DNA from: Ascaris suum
Lineage: Eukaryota > Nematoda > Chromadorea > Rhabditida > Ascarididae
Assembly: GCA_013433145.1 (NCBI GenBank)
Contig: CM024173.1
Span: 10,870,322-10,934,321, forward strand
Direction: 5' to 3'
Length of the DNA: 64,000 nt
Shown here: positions 10,393-25,500 of the stretch, in pieces
Position numbering within the stretch: position 1 is the stretch's first letter
Layout of the letters: each line of letters starts with the position of its first letter
The notes under the pieces: generated by a model
The model's input: the letters and a program-made list of their open reading frames with translations, nothing else
Told to the model about the DNA's origin: nothing
Database searches by the model: none
Translations under genes and position numbers: made by a program

Positions 10393-11207
10393 TCTCCCCT
10401 TCCGCGTATATCTCCTCCACACTCCTGTAAGCATCCGTTTCTGTTGCAAATAGCGTACCTACGAGCCTATATAAGCATTGGCGCTTATGAATTTCGGGGC
10501 ATTGAGAATAATTTCTGCCTATGATGGGCAAGAAAAATTAATTGATGAAACCATGGAGGTTTTGGCGCCTTCAGTAATAAGGGAGAGAGGATGCCTAAGA
10601 ACTCGTGCATTTTACCGAAGTATTCGACTCAAAGGTAACAATGGTGCAGTTGAAGATTTCGGGAAGAAGAAATTTTAGAAAAGAGGAAACATGCCCGTAC
10701 CTATCCACCCTTATCACGTCACCTCCAACCCATCCTCTTCTTCCTCCTTCCCTGAACTCACTGCACTTGTCTGCAGGTTTTTTTTGCCACAAAACGGATA
10801 TCGCTTGCTGACGGAACACGTAGACTTTTCTTCTACAGGATGCTGTGCTACTATCGTTGCACTTATAAATGACCTTAACCATAGAGCTGAGTATACAAGA
10901 CTGTCTCGTTGCTTCTTTCTATCGCTATTTGTAGAAGGAGTATAGAGATGGCACAGCTCGAACTGGATTCTCTCTAGTTGTGAAGTTGTTGAGATTTCTC
11001 TCATGAAGAGGCGACACAATTCAACGGTAGCAATCACCGAATGATGTTTCTATGAAGGTGACCAATTGCTCCGTTGTAGAAATCGGTCCTTGAAGCAACT
11101 CTTTTTCAGGTTCACTTACCGTGACCATTATAAAATATTCTTTCTATACGAAACAAACACGTCAACGGCTTTTCGTTGCGATCAAAAAAAAGTCTTTCAA
11201 TTCATTG

Positions 11208-11236
11208 ACAACGTCCTCATTCAAAGAGGACGTTGT
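11208..11236 (+). repeat. Small perfect hairpin
   Basis: Arms ACAACGTCCTC and GAGGACGTTGT (11 bp, perfect) with a 7-base loop. No adjacent gene; possibly chance. Confidence 0.7.
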
Positions 11237-14200
11237 TATTCACAATTCTCTCCCATTCAATTATGCTAACAATTTTTGCCAACACTACCTTCCACATTTA
11301 ACATGTCGGGAGACGAAAGTCGACCGATCTCTTCCACACTTTGGATAATGCCATCCTTGTCCGTTGTACACGAATACTTCTGTGGGTGTAAAACGAGACG
11401 ATAGTGTCACAAGATCATTTCTAGACAAAATTGCAGTACGTTCATATGCGATTCTCTATCAACGAGAAGATACATGATGTATTGCAACTGTCGCCAGTCT
11501 GTCTGGAAAGTAGTTCAACGCCGTTCTCTACACTTCACACCTTCTTGGTCTCGCGTTAGAAGCATCTACTTCTCTCCAATCTTGCCCCAATATCAAACTT
11601 GGCTTAGGAGATTACTGCGATCGCAACGAGGTAGCATTTAATTTTCTGCGAATCATATGTTGTCATCTATTCGGAACAACACTGCGCGCAGAAAAATTCG
11701 TGGTTACGGACGGAGGACCTCTCTGGAAGGGGTTTCTCTATCTCTTCGCTCCAAAAAAATTCTGCTGGTGACCATCACTCTCCTTTTTCCTGCCTGCGCC
11801 CTTGGTTCGTACATTTATACTAGCCGAACATTATGTGATATAGGCAGTCGGAAGGGCATAAATTTTGAGAATGACTTGTGATGCTCCTTTGCTAAAATCT
11901 CCGCGCAACCTGTGACAGTAATCCATGAGTAGCAGAGTCTCATTCATGAACTCAAACATTCAAAACTCTGCGAGAGAAGGTTTATTTGAAGTGGAATTAC
12001 GATTCATAGTTGTTTGTAAGTCATTTATACCATATTTCCTGGGCAGTACAAGCAAATTTGGTATTAAGCTGCAAAGGCCATCGTGCCACAGCCACAGCCA
12101 CACACGTATGGGCATATCATGCTACCAACTCCTTAGCAAATTGACCGCATAAGGATATCTGCCAGCTCTCGTCAAACTCCACATATGAGTGTTGACTTTT
12201 ATGAATAGTGAACTGAGAATGTGAAGAAAAGCAAGCTATGCAACAAATGTGGTGCTAGTATTATTGAAAATTTTTTCTGCTCCTATCAATCATCAATTGC
12301 TCTTCGCTGTTGAATATATTGAATTCGAAATTAGTTTGTTTGCAATATATTTCTATATAAAAGATATATTTCTTGATGATATTTATATTTTTGCCGATAC
12401 TGATCGAACCTACATGAAAAGTTCTTTCCTAATACATATGGGAATAAGTTGCGCATCATGCTTAGCATACATTTATCATACTGATGCTCGTATAGGGCTT
12501 AAACAATGCCGCTATCTTTCACTTCTCCTCGAAATTTCTCTTCGATCTTGAAGAAGAGAAAAATTCATTACTGATATTTTTTTTTGAGGGTTTGTTAAAT
12601 TTGTTTCATACTTGCATTCGAAATCGTTAAGGGAAGAAATATCCGTAAAATTTGTCTCGATGAGTAGACAAATGGCATTGATTACTTCTCGAGAGTAACA
12701 TGCATCAATCAAGACGACCTAACTATTCCAATTTTCTAATTCATTCTTCAGTCAAATAATTTCGTTGAACTTCGCATGTTGCCGCAGGAAACAAATTTCC
12801 AAAAATTGAAATCATTTCGTTTAGCTCACTAATTTCGACGATAATAATTCCTCTAAATGCTATTTATTCCTTAAATTAACAAGAAAATTCGAAGAAAATC
12901 ATTAAAATTGAGCGCACATAGTGGCACAAAGGATAATCGTCACCGAATTTCCTATTAAATTAATATGTATTTGTGACGATATGTGCAACCGCATAAGTTG
13001 CATATCATTTCTGATATTATCAGCATAGCATACATACAATGACGAAGTTGTGCAATTTATTCTATCGTTGGAATGGCTGTGCAAAATACATTTTCCAACA
13101 TCTTCGAGATTCGCTTCTATGAAATTTTTGGCAAATTTCTCTTGCTTTTCGTCTTCCTCTTTTCGTTTCGCCTTGTTATAAGGAGATTTTTTTTTCAAGC
13201 GAATGCTGTTGAGAGCATTCTGTTGCACCCGTTTGGTAGGGAGTTTAAAGTCGGCATCGGGAATTTGAATGAAATTGAATGAGTTTCAAAATATCGTACT
13301 ATTGTCATCGAAAATGTTCGCCTAAAAGCCAGATTTTGGATGCAGCCGAAAAGAAGCGTTGGAGCGATGTTTTTCCGGTCTATAGGAACCAATCGATGTT
13401 CGGGTTTCTAGGCCAAGTCTCGTGAAAAATATTTTTAAACGGATAACGTGAAATCTTGTTTAACCGGGACAGTTACGCTACAGGCGAAAGGCAGTAAAAT
13501 GATCACATCGGGGTCGTAACTAAGTCGGCTATTAGAGGACTCTCAGAACAAGACCTCCGGAAATGAGGTGAGGGATAAAGACCTTCCAATGAATAAGACG
13601 CTCAAAAAAAGAAAGAAGAAGAAGTGAGAAGGTGTTAAATGAAGAGACCATGTGCTGTCATTATTTTCAGCAGTTTGCCTACGATGATAAGCACCATATA
13701 GTTTCTATTTCATTGAAAATGTTCATCAGAGTCAGCTGTGTATTATCATTCTAGGAGGACGATCATCTTTGCTTATTTCAATCAATGAGCTCTCTCTTTA
13801 TTTATTGCAAAATCGTTATCTTCCTTTCCACTGTAAACCATATTGAAATTTCTACTTCCTTTATTAACATTGAGCAATTTTTTTTTCAGTTTTGCATCGC
13901 TGACTGATCCCATAAATGGCACTCAACTTTGTCACCTTATAAAAGCAATTTAATCTGCTTTGGCCGGTCGAATCCACAAGCCCCATTTTCCGCCAGTATC
14001 TAACTGAGGCAGATATGGCAGTCATGGATTGAGGAAATTTTGCCTCTTTCATTCACATACGATGAGCAGATATCAAATATTGTTAGGAAAGCCAACCCAA
14101 AGGTCAGCATCTTAGTACGAGACTTTCAAGGCGATGCAATTGCATCTATCAATTAGTTGTTTTCCGCCACTGTTCGGATATGGCGCTCAAAAGTAGCCGT

Positions 14201-17200
14201 CCTCTAATATCATCTAGAGAGAACCGTTCGATAAATGAGATATAATCATCAGAACCTCCCGAATTTGCCATCATAAGCGGATATAGCTTGTGGATAGTAC
14301 TGAATTACTTCGAGCCTACACTTACTTTGTGCATTGTGTTATGTAATATTTAGTTATATAGAGGTTGCAATGAATATTTTTACGAGTTGCAATCGAAATG
14401 CATTTAGGCCATCCGCTATTCATAATGCTCATCTATCGTTGATTTTTCAGTTCCTTTGAATAGTTATTAACGAATAGAATAATATATACTTCGAATGAGA
14501 TACCAAAAAAGAATAGTACCGTTAGCCAGCTTTATAAAAAAAAGCTCTACAAAATTTTTCATTTCTCAAACTATTAATGCCATATACATTATAAAATAAC
14601 TTTAGAGCATATAAAATAGCGATTTTGTGGCCTATACGTTATTTCTTTTGTGTTCTTTTTCCCTTCGTCATTTCACTTATGGACGAATTTCATATATTTC
14701 TCATGCAATACCATCTATCTCTATAAACTATTCTATCAGCATATGGTCGAATTAAAGATCTGTCAGAAACGTGTCTATAAAAATAAAGTCATTTGTATGG
14801 CACGGTCGTTTGAACATTACATAATTTAGATATCGTCGTATAGAGTCTTCATATATGCGAGTATTAAAAAGATACCTTGAAACATTTTTGTAACACTAAA
14901 CGCATCGAATTAAAGTGAATAGCAAGGAAAAAGTTTGGAAAAAAGAGCCCAACTAAGCGATGGATACAATTTCTCGAATAATTTTTTTTTTTTGGTCTCC
15001 CAAAAAGTATTCACTGCAACAACCTGCACATTTCCATATCGAAATGCAATCATTCGTGGAATCCAGAATATTATCATATAATTATTCCTGAAGAAATTAG
15101 CTAACTTGGAGAACCTTGCAGCCATATTTGCTCTGATTTTCCTCATTTTATCCCAATAGATGAGTCAAAAAGTTTGCTACTCATAAGATGTCAAAGTTAA
15201 TTGCCATATGTTTTGCATGCATAGAGCAATGTGATTGCATTCCAACTGCATCAATACCTTCTGATGGTTTCGGAATTTGAATGACAAATAACTGTGAGGA
15301 ATACATCCATCATAATGACCTTCGTTGGTTGCTACCCTCATCTAATTCAACACTCAACACTCCTCTCTTTTTTCTCATCCTTGCATATCCTTTGGGAATA
15401 TCCTCTATGTTTTCGACTAATCTTTCTCATCCTCTTTTTTATCCGTCTTCCATCACTTTGCATGGTTTTTTTTTCATGCAATTGCTAACATATTCCTTAC
15501 TTAATGAAGCGTTTATTTAAAGCTTGGGGAGGATTTATGACGAGGAAGGTGGTCGAATACGACAGATATATGAGCCGAGATAGGAAAATGAGGAAATATA
15601 TTACTTACGAGGCGAATGCTGGATAGGCTGCTTGATGATGCAAAGTGTGGAAATATTTCTTGGTGATAAATGTGCGATGTTATCTATTGCGAGAAAAATT
15701 CCATTAAAAACATAAAAATTGATTCGCTTAGAAACGCTTTTTCCTTCGTCATCTAGAGTGAGCCAAATAGATGGAAATTCACAGCGCTATTTTCATTGCA
15801 TGATATCTAATGCTTTTGAGATAGGAGCTGGTATAACTGTTACATATATAGCCCGAATTATATACAGCTACTCTTTTGCCTTGTATATCTTCCATGTTTC
15901 GTTTCGTATCACCGTTCACATGCATGTGATATTTTATTTTTCAATTTTGATTTAGTTCACTTATAAGAATCTTCATACATATAATTTATCTAATGATAAC
16001 TTCGATTCCTCTCTGATAAGTTAACATAAATGTTCATTTCTCGATAAAGATTAGTGAAGAAGTATATAATAAATCGAGAGTTAAATTGCCTTGTCCTGTA
16101 AGTCAACTAATCCGCTCATCATAATAACAGCTGAGAAGATTACTATGCAGTGGAACTTGTTTGGTGTCATAGGACACTTTGTAACGAAACCTCCGAATTG
16201 AGGTTCGATATGTTCCACTTTTGCAACTGTCGATCTGCCGGTGATTTTGTGGTTTCCCCGCGTCAATACGGCCAAGGACGATCCATCGACATCGGGATGA
16301 AAATCGAAACGATTGCATTAATGTGGTTGTATTCAACTGACGGGACAACTTCAGCCTTCATGTTTAAATGCTCTATTCATGCTTATTATACTTCGTAAAA
16401 TTATTCAACTCTTTCAGATTTGCTATGCTCGTTCAGAACTGATAAATTCATTCAGTATTGCTGTACTCCTTTAAAACCGCTATTCTTTCTCAGAGTTGCT
16501 AGACTCCTTTGCTATACGCTTTTTGCATTGCAGTGAGGTTATACTTCTATACACAAAATCAATTATGGCATCGTGAAAGAAAAGTGATTTTGAGTGGCAA
16601 ACGTTTAGTGGGAAGCAGCTTTTTCCTTGCTACCTGTAAAGCTTCTTGGGCATCTTTTTACTCCTACAATTACTCGGTTCCTTTACATTATGCGAAGCAT
16701 TAGCCAGCAACCACTAGAGCACGTGTAAAAATGCACATCAAGCGCAACTTAAAAACCTATTCACTTTTGGTTTCATTGAATCTTCAAAGTGAGTAATTCT
16801 GCATTTTTCATATAACATTTGCTAGTTCAATAATGATTTCATAAAATCGAAAAATAATTGCTCAATGAATCGACTTAGAAATACAAAAGTCCTGAATATG
16901 AGAAAGGGCTCGCTGGCGCTCTGAATGACTTTCTGAGCAAAATGCCCTTCAATGATCGTCTGACGAAGAGCTGCTTAGTTCGGGATTTATGATATCCTGA
17001 TGTCTCCAATGTTGGAGAAGTTTGATCAATTTTTATAAGGAACGAAACTATGCAATTGAAATCGGCTGAATTTTTCCACTTTGTTGGCTGCAGTTTAGGA
17101 AATTTCTCGACAATAGTCGATTGTTTATAGTTGAAAAAAAAATCAAAATATCAATTTTCAATACTAATATATGACATTCGTGGTGATAAATGAGAATATT

Positions 17201-20000
17201 CCCATTCATGGCTTTTTTCTTTTCCATATAGAGATCAATCTCCAGTGCATAGCTCGCTCGTCTAGATCATTCTTGCAAGATATGATCATTATCACAATCG
17301 TTGACATAGTGTATGATCATTATCTGCAATAATTTAACACTTTCCGATTATGTTCTATGGAATCGGAAGGTGAATAACGAATCGAAGCTGAATTTTCCAT
17401 TTTATGCAAATATGGCTAACTCAGTTTTTTACTATCATGTAATAAAACTTCTGTTTTGTTCTGAGAATATCTTTTTTTGTTTCAAACGAATAAATTTGGA
17501 GGCATCGCTTTTCAGAGTCATAAAATAGTAAATGAAAAATTTGAGCATTTTTGGAAGAAATACCCTATTTAATAAACTTCTTTAAGTGTATTCGAATTTA
17601 TAGGTTTTTTCCTCCTAGTTTTTTTTTTTTTTGCACTATTCGCGTTAATTTTTTTGTGCGATTAACTAAGGAAAAGAAGAGAATTCAATTTTTAACAGAT
17701 GACATCAATGACATTTGATAGGCCGCTTTTCCGATGATAATCGAACAAATATCTTGTAACATAATATCGCGCAGATAGTCATCATCGAAATGAGATTGTA
17801 GCCTCATTATATGCGATTAACATTGACGACTCATTTAAGGCAAGGTGCTTGCTTGCTCGACACCATAACATTTGTGATTTCAACGTTCTACGGTGTTTCA
17901 TCGGCGAAATCCTTTAAGAAGTTGAGTGGGATTTTAATTTCTATGATAATCGATTTCATATCCAGTCATTGTTGTATCTCGGTGCATGATTGTATCTTGC
18001 CTACAACAAGAAAATGAAATTTTCCACCGAGTAATTCCACCCGATAATTCTAGAAGCATTACTTCATTCTGTCAACTTCGAATTTTTCGCTAGTATTACT
18101 GAACGGCGTAATAACTACAATTTGAGCGATGACAACTTCGAAGTAGTGATATGCCCTCTTCCACGAAAACTTTCCAATTAAGCTGCATTTTTTTTGAAAA
18201 TGAAAACTCGTTAATCATCTTTAATAACTTTTCACCTCAAATATAACTCATTCGAGATGAAAATTGTAATCGAAATATACACTCGAATATTCAACACGAG
18301 TAGGAAATCATTGCGTGAACGTTCAAAAATTCAAGTCAATTCAGTGAATTTTTATTTTCTAAGCTTCTTTTCTCAGAACAACGACTCATTCTGATTTTGC
18401 TACCGTTTCTTTCGATATATAATCTAAGTGATCATGTTTGCAAATGAAATTTATCAGTTGAATTTCATTTTCATCAAGAATGTTGCCATTACCATAATCA
18501 GAATTCATGTGTGAAATGAGTAAACGCCCATGACAGATCCAAAGATCGAATAGTGAAAGCGAATTCTACGATAGTGCAAAAAGAAAAAGTTAACCATGCT
18601 GAAAAGTCGACGATCAATAACAGCAATATTTTCTTATAAAAGACAAGATTTTCCCCACTCGACGAAAAACGTGGAGGTTGCGATTAAAAACGCGAGGAAA
18701 AGGAAATTTTTTTTTCTAATCGCGTGTATAAAGAATGAAATTTTCACCTTTCATTCATTTTTCTCTATCGAGCTAATCCCGAAAGTCTTACTCTTATAGC
18801 GACCTTTATTCTTTGAAGGTTAAAAACCCGGAAATTTACAGCCGTTTGGAGTGTATCTCAGATATGCAAAACTCCTTGCTCTTTTTTTTTTTTGCAAAAT
18901 TTCTTTGATATCCGCGAGAACGAAATTCACATTTCTTCATTGCATTGAATATAAAATTCAAATCAAATACGTTAAAATTCGCACTGCTTAACATTGAAGA
19001 TTCATTGATAATGTCGAAAAACTACAAACTGTTCGAGCGAAAATTTTCACTCAAACAGTGCGCTTTCGAACGGAAATAGCGAGAATCTAAGCGCGCGAGA
19101 AATTTCTTTATTTTCTCAACGAAAAACTCATCTACTGAAAATTATAACTATTTCGTCTTAAAAGTCACATCCAATTTTGCATCGTTTAGCTGTCTGCTTC
19201 ATTTCTTACCTTGCCCAGTTTGACATAAAATGAAGTTCAAGTCCATACGCATCATTTAAACGATGGACCACCTACGGTGGACGTGATCATATCGGTGACA
19301 AACTCCGGAAATGTGAAGTTGTCCGACATTCTCGCCTATTCCTTTCCTTTTACGGAGAAACTTACTGACTCGTGCTGTCTATGTCTTATGAAATCATCAC
19401 TATAACTTCTTCATTGCAGTTTATTTCCCCGTTATAAGTCGATTTCAAACTTTATCTTCAAGAAGGAAACGATTTGCAATCTTTATAACAGAAAATGCTG
19501 TATGCAGTTATATAGTTGGATGTTTCGATTGCATTTCATGCGTTATTGCAATTGCGATTTGTAAGGTTTGCAATGATTACTTTATGCTTCTGCTTATACA
19601 CATCTACAAGTAAGATTACATATTTTATTAAACATCATAGTTGGCAGAGCAAATCGGTTTCTCACAACCTCGTTACGAAAAATATTTGCAATGCATTCAC
19701 TTTTGCAATGCACTGAATATTCTGAGAAAATGATTTTGTAAGGAAATATGCAAAAATTATGATTGCCGATCTTACGTTCACTTCCATAGTGAATGCTTCC
19801 GCCCTAGCAATTTCATCTTCATATCCCTCAGTATGTCCACATATGCAGAGGAATGAGTGCGGGAACTACTTATCTCCTGCGATGTCTACTGGACTCACAA
19901 GAAGATAGGTTGAAAACTGTAGTGATTCATTTACCCAACAAACAGCCGACTGATGAAATCCTATAAATATGGGCAAATGTGAGCGCTGCAACTGCTTGAA

Positions 20001-22500
20001 AATGAGTATTAGTGGATTACCAGATGCTTTTATCTACGACAGCAGTGCAGCGATAATGGTGCAGCATGCAAATCAGTGAGAGCGATGTCCGATCCTCGCT
20101 ATGTCTGCCTTCGCCGACTCGCATCGAAAGTCATTTTGCTTTGTGTTTTCTATTCTCTTCCATGCTTTCATGTGTTCGATCTATACAGAGCTTTAATAGT
20201 GGATCTTTTTGCCTGCAGATCAAGTGAATAGAAACTTTTAACCCACGACCACATCCTAACTGTTCTGTGTGGTGAGTTAATAATTAACGTAGTGCTGCGA
20301 CACCCGTGTTCTCCGGCAAATGTCCTCAGCGGTTCTTGTGCGGTATATCTGATGGCGTCGAGCTTGACCGCAGCCAACGTCAGTCTCTTTATCATATCAT
20401 TCGTGCAGTCATCATTTCACGACAGGTGCAACAGGACTTACCCAAAGGAAATACAATGAGAGCGCTGACTAAAACTTAGCCGATTCGCTGGCTCCACTTT
20501 TCGGTACATAAATGGCAAAGACATTTAAATCTTTTTAGCTATCTGTAAGTGCTTTTAAACATGCATTATGAGTATTCGGAGCAGTGTAATTATAATCATC
20601 GATTGTCATAATAGGCGTCCAGCAATATGCCGATCGATTGTATCACGTCGCGCTGAATGCGGAGTTTAAAATCTCGATTCCTTGTTATGTCAAAAATCGC
20701 AAACCTCCCTCTTCTCACCATCCTCTCATCGGCCTCTTATACTATCCGACGAAAGCAAAAGTCACTTTCAATAGTTGAATGCTTTGATGCACGCAAAGCC
20801 AGTAATATTGCAAGCTTGAGAAGTGTATCTTCATATTCGGGTTCGTGGCGGATTTAGATTTAGCTGGTGCTACAGGCAAAGATTTCGTTCTCCGCCAGGC
20901 ACCTGTTGCGATTCTTTTCCCTCGAGCAAGAACAAAGGCATAAAGTGGCAAGTTCCATAATGTGGACCAGGAAGCAGTATCTAGTTATGCGGAGCAATAC
21001 TAGGTCGTCTTCATTCTTTCTCGCACCGGTTTGCTTGGTTATTCTGACAATGAGCGAGAACAACCTAAAGGCGTCAAAATAGATGCTCGACCAGTTGCAA
21101 TACGCACTATAAGCGCCTCGTAGTTTTGGCTTTGGCAATTCTAGGTAAATAACAAGGCGGCTTATGACTCGACTGTGACTCAAAAAGACTTGTCTTCAAT
21201 CGATCCCATTAGGGACAGTTGCTCCTTACTGTTATCGTCGTTCAAAGATCATCCCGTTGATTCATAGCACGCATGATGCTCCAAGTTTGCCATTATGCTT
21301 TCAATTCGCATCATCGGAATAGCTGACAGTGCGTATAGCGCTCCAAGCAATAGGATTAATGCTGCATGAGTTAGCCTGCACTACTGCAGCATGTGCTTTC
21401 TTGCCGTTCGTCTTTAATGCTTCAAACGGCGTTGTATCTATCTGCGCGCTTATCCAATTCGATTGTTGCCCACTTCCGTCCGGTGCAGATTCCTTTGCAG
21501 CATGCATCACTGAGTAAAATACCAGATGCAATGCGCTTGTTGGCGATCAGTAGCTCATTTGCCCGCTTGGGTGATATAATTGGAATTTTTGACAATCACT
21601 CAAATTAGACTAGTAGTTTCGATCGAGGCTGAAATAAACGACATAACCACGATCACTCCTGGTGATTTTGGCTTATTTAGTCTGAATATTTATGCTTGTT
21701 AAGAAATTGCTTACAACAAGCTTACCATCGCGACAAAGGGAGGAAAGAAGAGAGGGACAAGAACAACGGCTTGAAAGGACGAGGAATTGGACCAGCTTCG
21801 ATGCTTTAACCATATCTTTGGCTGTGGTGGGTTTGCTCGAGTCGGCAGTTTAGCAGCCTGAAGTTTAGGCACAAGAAACCCGTACCTACTCAGACAAGAG
21901 GAAACCTCGGAAACTCATCAGTTCTATTAAAAACGAACCAATAAAGCAGTCAGTGTAGTCTGTGCTGGCCACAGACGTGATTTGAAATATTCACGACGAA
22001 GGAATCTATTAAGATTGGATTGATTGCCCATTCGCGACGCGCAGTTGTGCTTTGGCGCTATAAAAATTTCCACAAGTAGCACTTCTGCAACTTTGAGGTA
22101 GAAACTTCCCACGGTATTCAGAGGACCGGTTATTTTAATCGGCGTTATGGAAGTGAAAATGTCCTTAGCAACAGTTCAGCCTGGATTCATGAAGTTGCTA
22201 TGGGAGTGCTTTCAGGAATTTGCTGCGGTGATCGATGAGTGCTTATTCAAGAAACTTAGTATCAAAATTCCTTCATCAACCTGATTGGAAATTTGCTATT
22301 CTTCTCGATATCTTCGATTATTTTATCTTGTCGAAGTTGTTCAATGATAAATCCACTTCTACAAGCTTAAATAAATTGCAGCAAATATATAGCCTCATAT
22401 TTCCTTTTTTTTTGTTTTTCGCGTCCTTGTGTTGAGTAATTCTTGCGCAAAATCAAAGAGCCTCTTTCGTCTGAAAAAGAAGGTCTTAAGGGGGAGCAAA
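20001..22500. other. GC-richer island with many broken open frames
   Basis: This stretch is visibly richer in G+C than its surroundings. Several overlapping frames are open on both strands, for example + frame 20848-20943 (ATGKDFVLRQAPVAILFPRA before a stop), + frame 21329-21517 and minus frame 21301-21531. None continues through clear splice sites and none is recognised. It may hold decayed coding or mobile-element sequence. Confidence 0.3.
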
Positions 22501-25500
22501 AACGGGGCTCTGTCCAGCTTGCCTTAGCTAATAAAATCTTGCAAAATGTGCATGGCTATGAAGCTGCAATATTTACCTTCCATTTTCTCCAACAGTAGCA
22601 CTATGGAAGCAATCGAGGTATACACTGCTGCAACGCTTATGTTTTGACATTTTCGATAACATATTTTCGACGCACATCATAGATATCTCCCATGATGAGC
22701 ACTATCATCGATTCTTCATTTTTCTGATTGAGAGGTGTCGATGGGAATGAGACTTCACGAGAGCCGAGATGTTATATAATGCCGAAAAGCGATTGTAACT
22801 GGAAAGATTGCGGCTGAGAAGTTGCTTTGACTGCTCCTCTTCTGCGTTTAGCCAGCCGTAGCCTCGAAGGTGCAACGGTTTCTTCATCGAAGCGTACGAT
22901 GAGGGGAGTGGTGGGAATGGAAAGGGGGAGCTCTGACTTGTGAAGTTAGCCAACGAGAGGGATTCAGGCCGAATAGATAGAGCAATTGCGGTTGCGCATC
23001 TTTATTAGAAGAACCTGTAGAAGAGGTTTTCATTTTAGCCTCATGCGCGCATTTTTTGACGCCTATGGTCATTCTCTTTTCATTTCCGACATCTGACGTT
23101 CGAGATCGAAGAATTTCACTCCGATAAATGTCTGTTTGTCTGAGTGATAGTTGCAATTGAGCGATCTCCTCAATCAATGATATCAAAAATGTGTTGATTG
23201 ATCTCTTAGCAGTGCGATTCGTATTGAACAACTTTTGAGCGGATCAGTAAACCTCGAAAAGACTTTAAAATCCCTCTTAGAGTGAAATTCATTTTACCAT
23301 CGGTTGAATTGAATTCTACACTAATCGATTCACATTTTGCGATGGTGAAAACGAATTTTCGTAGAGACTCCTCATTGCCACTAGAATGAGTTAAAATATC
23401 GATGCATCACTGCTCATAGTTTATTATTGGTTGCTGATTCCTGAAGACCGAATAAGTTGACTAGATAAAGTGTCTGCCGTTTTGGCCTATACAGGTGTGA
23501 TTCATTTCATTTTATATCCTTCGATGTTATGTGATAGTCATGATATTTTTTTACGTTATGTGGAGATTGAATTCATTTATTACATAGATTTGCGTTTCGT
23601 TGAAATCAAGAGCAGAGGACAAGTCTTCAGCGATTCGATGCCTAATAATGCGTGTCATAATTTTTTTTGTTCATTTTTTAATTTTTACGACGCTGTTTAT
23701 CGCACGGTTATCTATAACGGAAAAATGATGAGATGCTGAAAAAATTTAACGAAAATCACGTTGATCGCATTGAGGTATTGACTGCTAATTTTAGCGATAT
23801 GTTTCTCCTCTTTGATCTGATGGGATTTGCAAACTTTTTCTGCTTTCAATTTTTGAGTGAGCCAATATTGATGCTCTCAGCTATACGATCAGACAGAAAT
23901 GAATCAAGCACTAGATGAGTATTGAGGAACGCTCTTTCTGAAACTCATTAGCGCTATTACCAACAAAACTTTTGAAATATATTCTCCGCAAATATTCCCC
24001 TATTTTGCCGTATTCATTGCACTCTTAGCAACTGCACAAATTGCAGTATTCAATGAGCAGGTGATGTTCGTTTTCAGCATTCGACGAGAATAATAAATCT
24101 TTAAGGGTACTATCAAATACGTATTTGTCTCATTAGTGAGTAGCACACGACTATAATCCGACAATGTGGAAAATATTGATCGATGAGGTAACAATAGGTT
24201 TAGGAGCTCGATGAACGTATCAGTTAATTTTCCGATCCATCTCTCAGTACTTTTCACGCTCGAGGGCACCAATCATTTTCCGATCCATCACTACGTGCAT
24301 ATTTATGTCTCGGCATTTCGACGCTAACAAATATTTTCGGTGATCTAGCCATATAGCATTCGCTTATTATAACACACTAGAGAATATAAATTTTATTCAC
24401 CACTCATTCATCTTCTCATCTTATTTGAATTCTCAAAGGCATCATCTTGGTTGATATTTGTAGATTGTTGTGCACGATCACTCGATATTTGCGCAAACGG
24501 TACTCAAATGATCACTCGATGTGCACGGTTCAATGTTCTGAAACACAATCGATGAGCACTATGCCCACTAAATTCTCTTCCGTCATCTATTCTGGAAAAC
24601 AAGCCGAACTTCAGAATTTCAGCTGCCGCTAACGTTTCACGGAGTTTTTGTCTTCTTCGCCGAAGTTTGCATATGTTAGTGACGGCAAGGAAAAGAGGCT
24701 ATGATAATCGTTGGTGCTTCTGTGAACAAATTCTCGGAATTAAAGCTGCGAAGATAGGAAAGCAACAACGATGTTGTGAAAAACTGACGTGGACTTTCTT
24801 GCAATGATTTCATCTCGAGGTTGCCGAATTCGCCGGTAGAATCATTGCCATAAAGGTGATCCACCATAGTGACTTGTAATAAGGGTTCTAAGAAGTCCTC
24901 TGTTTTGCTCTTTCGATGACATAACGTTACTTCACTTCCCTGTGACATGTAAATTTCATATTCTCTGTGCAAATTGCAAGCGATTATTAACAGCATATAT
25001 CTCACAGATATTATTTGCCTCGAATATATCTCTAGATTCTGAAAATTAGGCAATCATTGCTTATTTTATCGAATACTCCTGTCGCTTGCTCGCCGTTGCT
25101 TTCAGTTTATGCCAAAGATATTATCACATAATCGTAATGAAAATATTTCACATTCTCAAAAGAGCTTTGAGTTTTCTGTACTCATAAAAAAGTAATCAAC
25201 GATCAAAGCGCAATTCCGACTGAGTTGGATAGCAGGTTTTCCACTGCAACGATACATCTCACTTTGCAAAACATGTCTAATTGCGTTCGCGTATTTCCCG
25301 AAAATCAGGTTGTGGAACATGAACTCTCAAGACGTATAGAAGAGTATGGTCCATCCCGATCGGAACTTCATTGAAAGTAGAAATTACAATCCGTTGCAAC
25401 TTTGTTAGGATCAATACACAACACTTGAGGAAGTCAGTCTCGCTTTTTAGATTCTCAGTTCCTTGAAAGTTTCTCAGTTTCTCAGTTTCTCCCGTCGACC

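Larger units (their letters stand above)
10096..20000. other. Intergenic region, no identified gene
   Basis: Mixed AT-rich DNA with a few GC-richer patches (10.2-11.8 kb). A poly-C tract lies at 10379-10392 and a perfect small hairpin at 11208-11236. Open + frames at 10478-10678 and 11657-11881 (the latter with a hydrophobic segment ILLVTITLLFPACALGSY) and a minus frame near 16081-16275 are unassigned. No gene family recognised. Confidence 0.5.
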
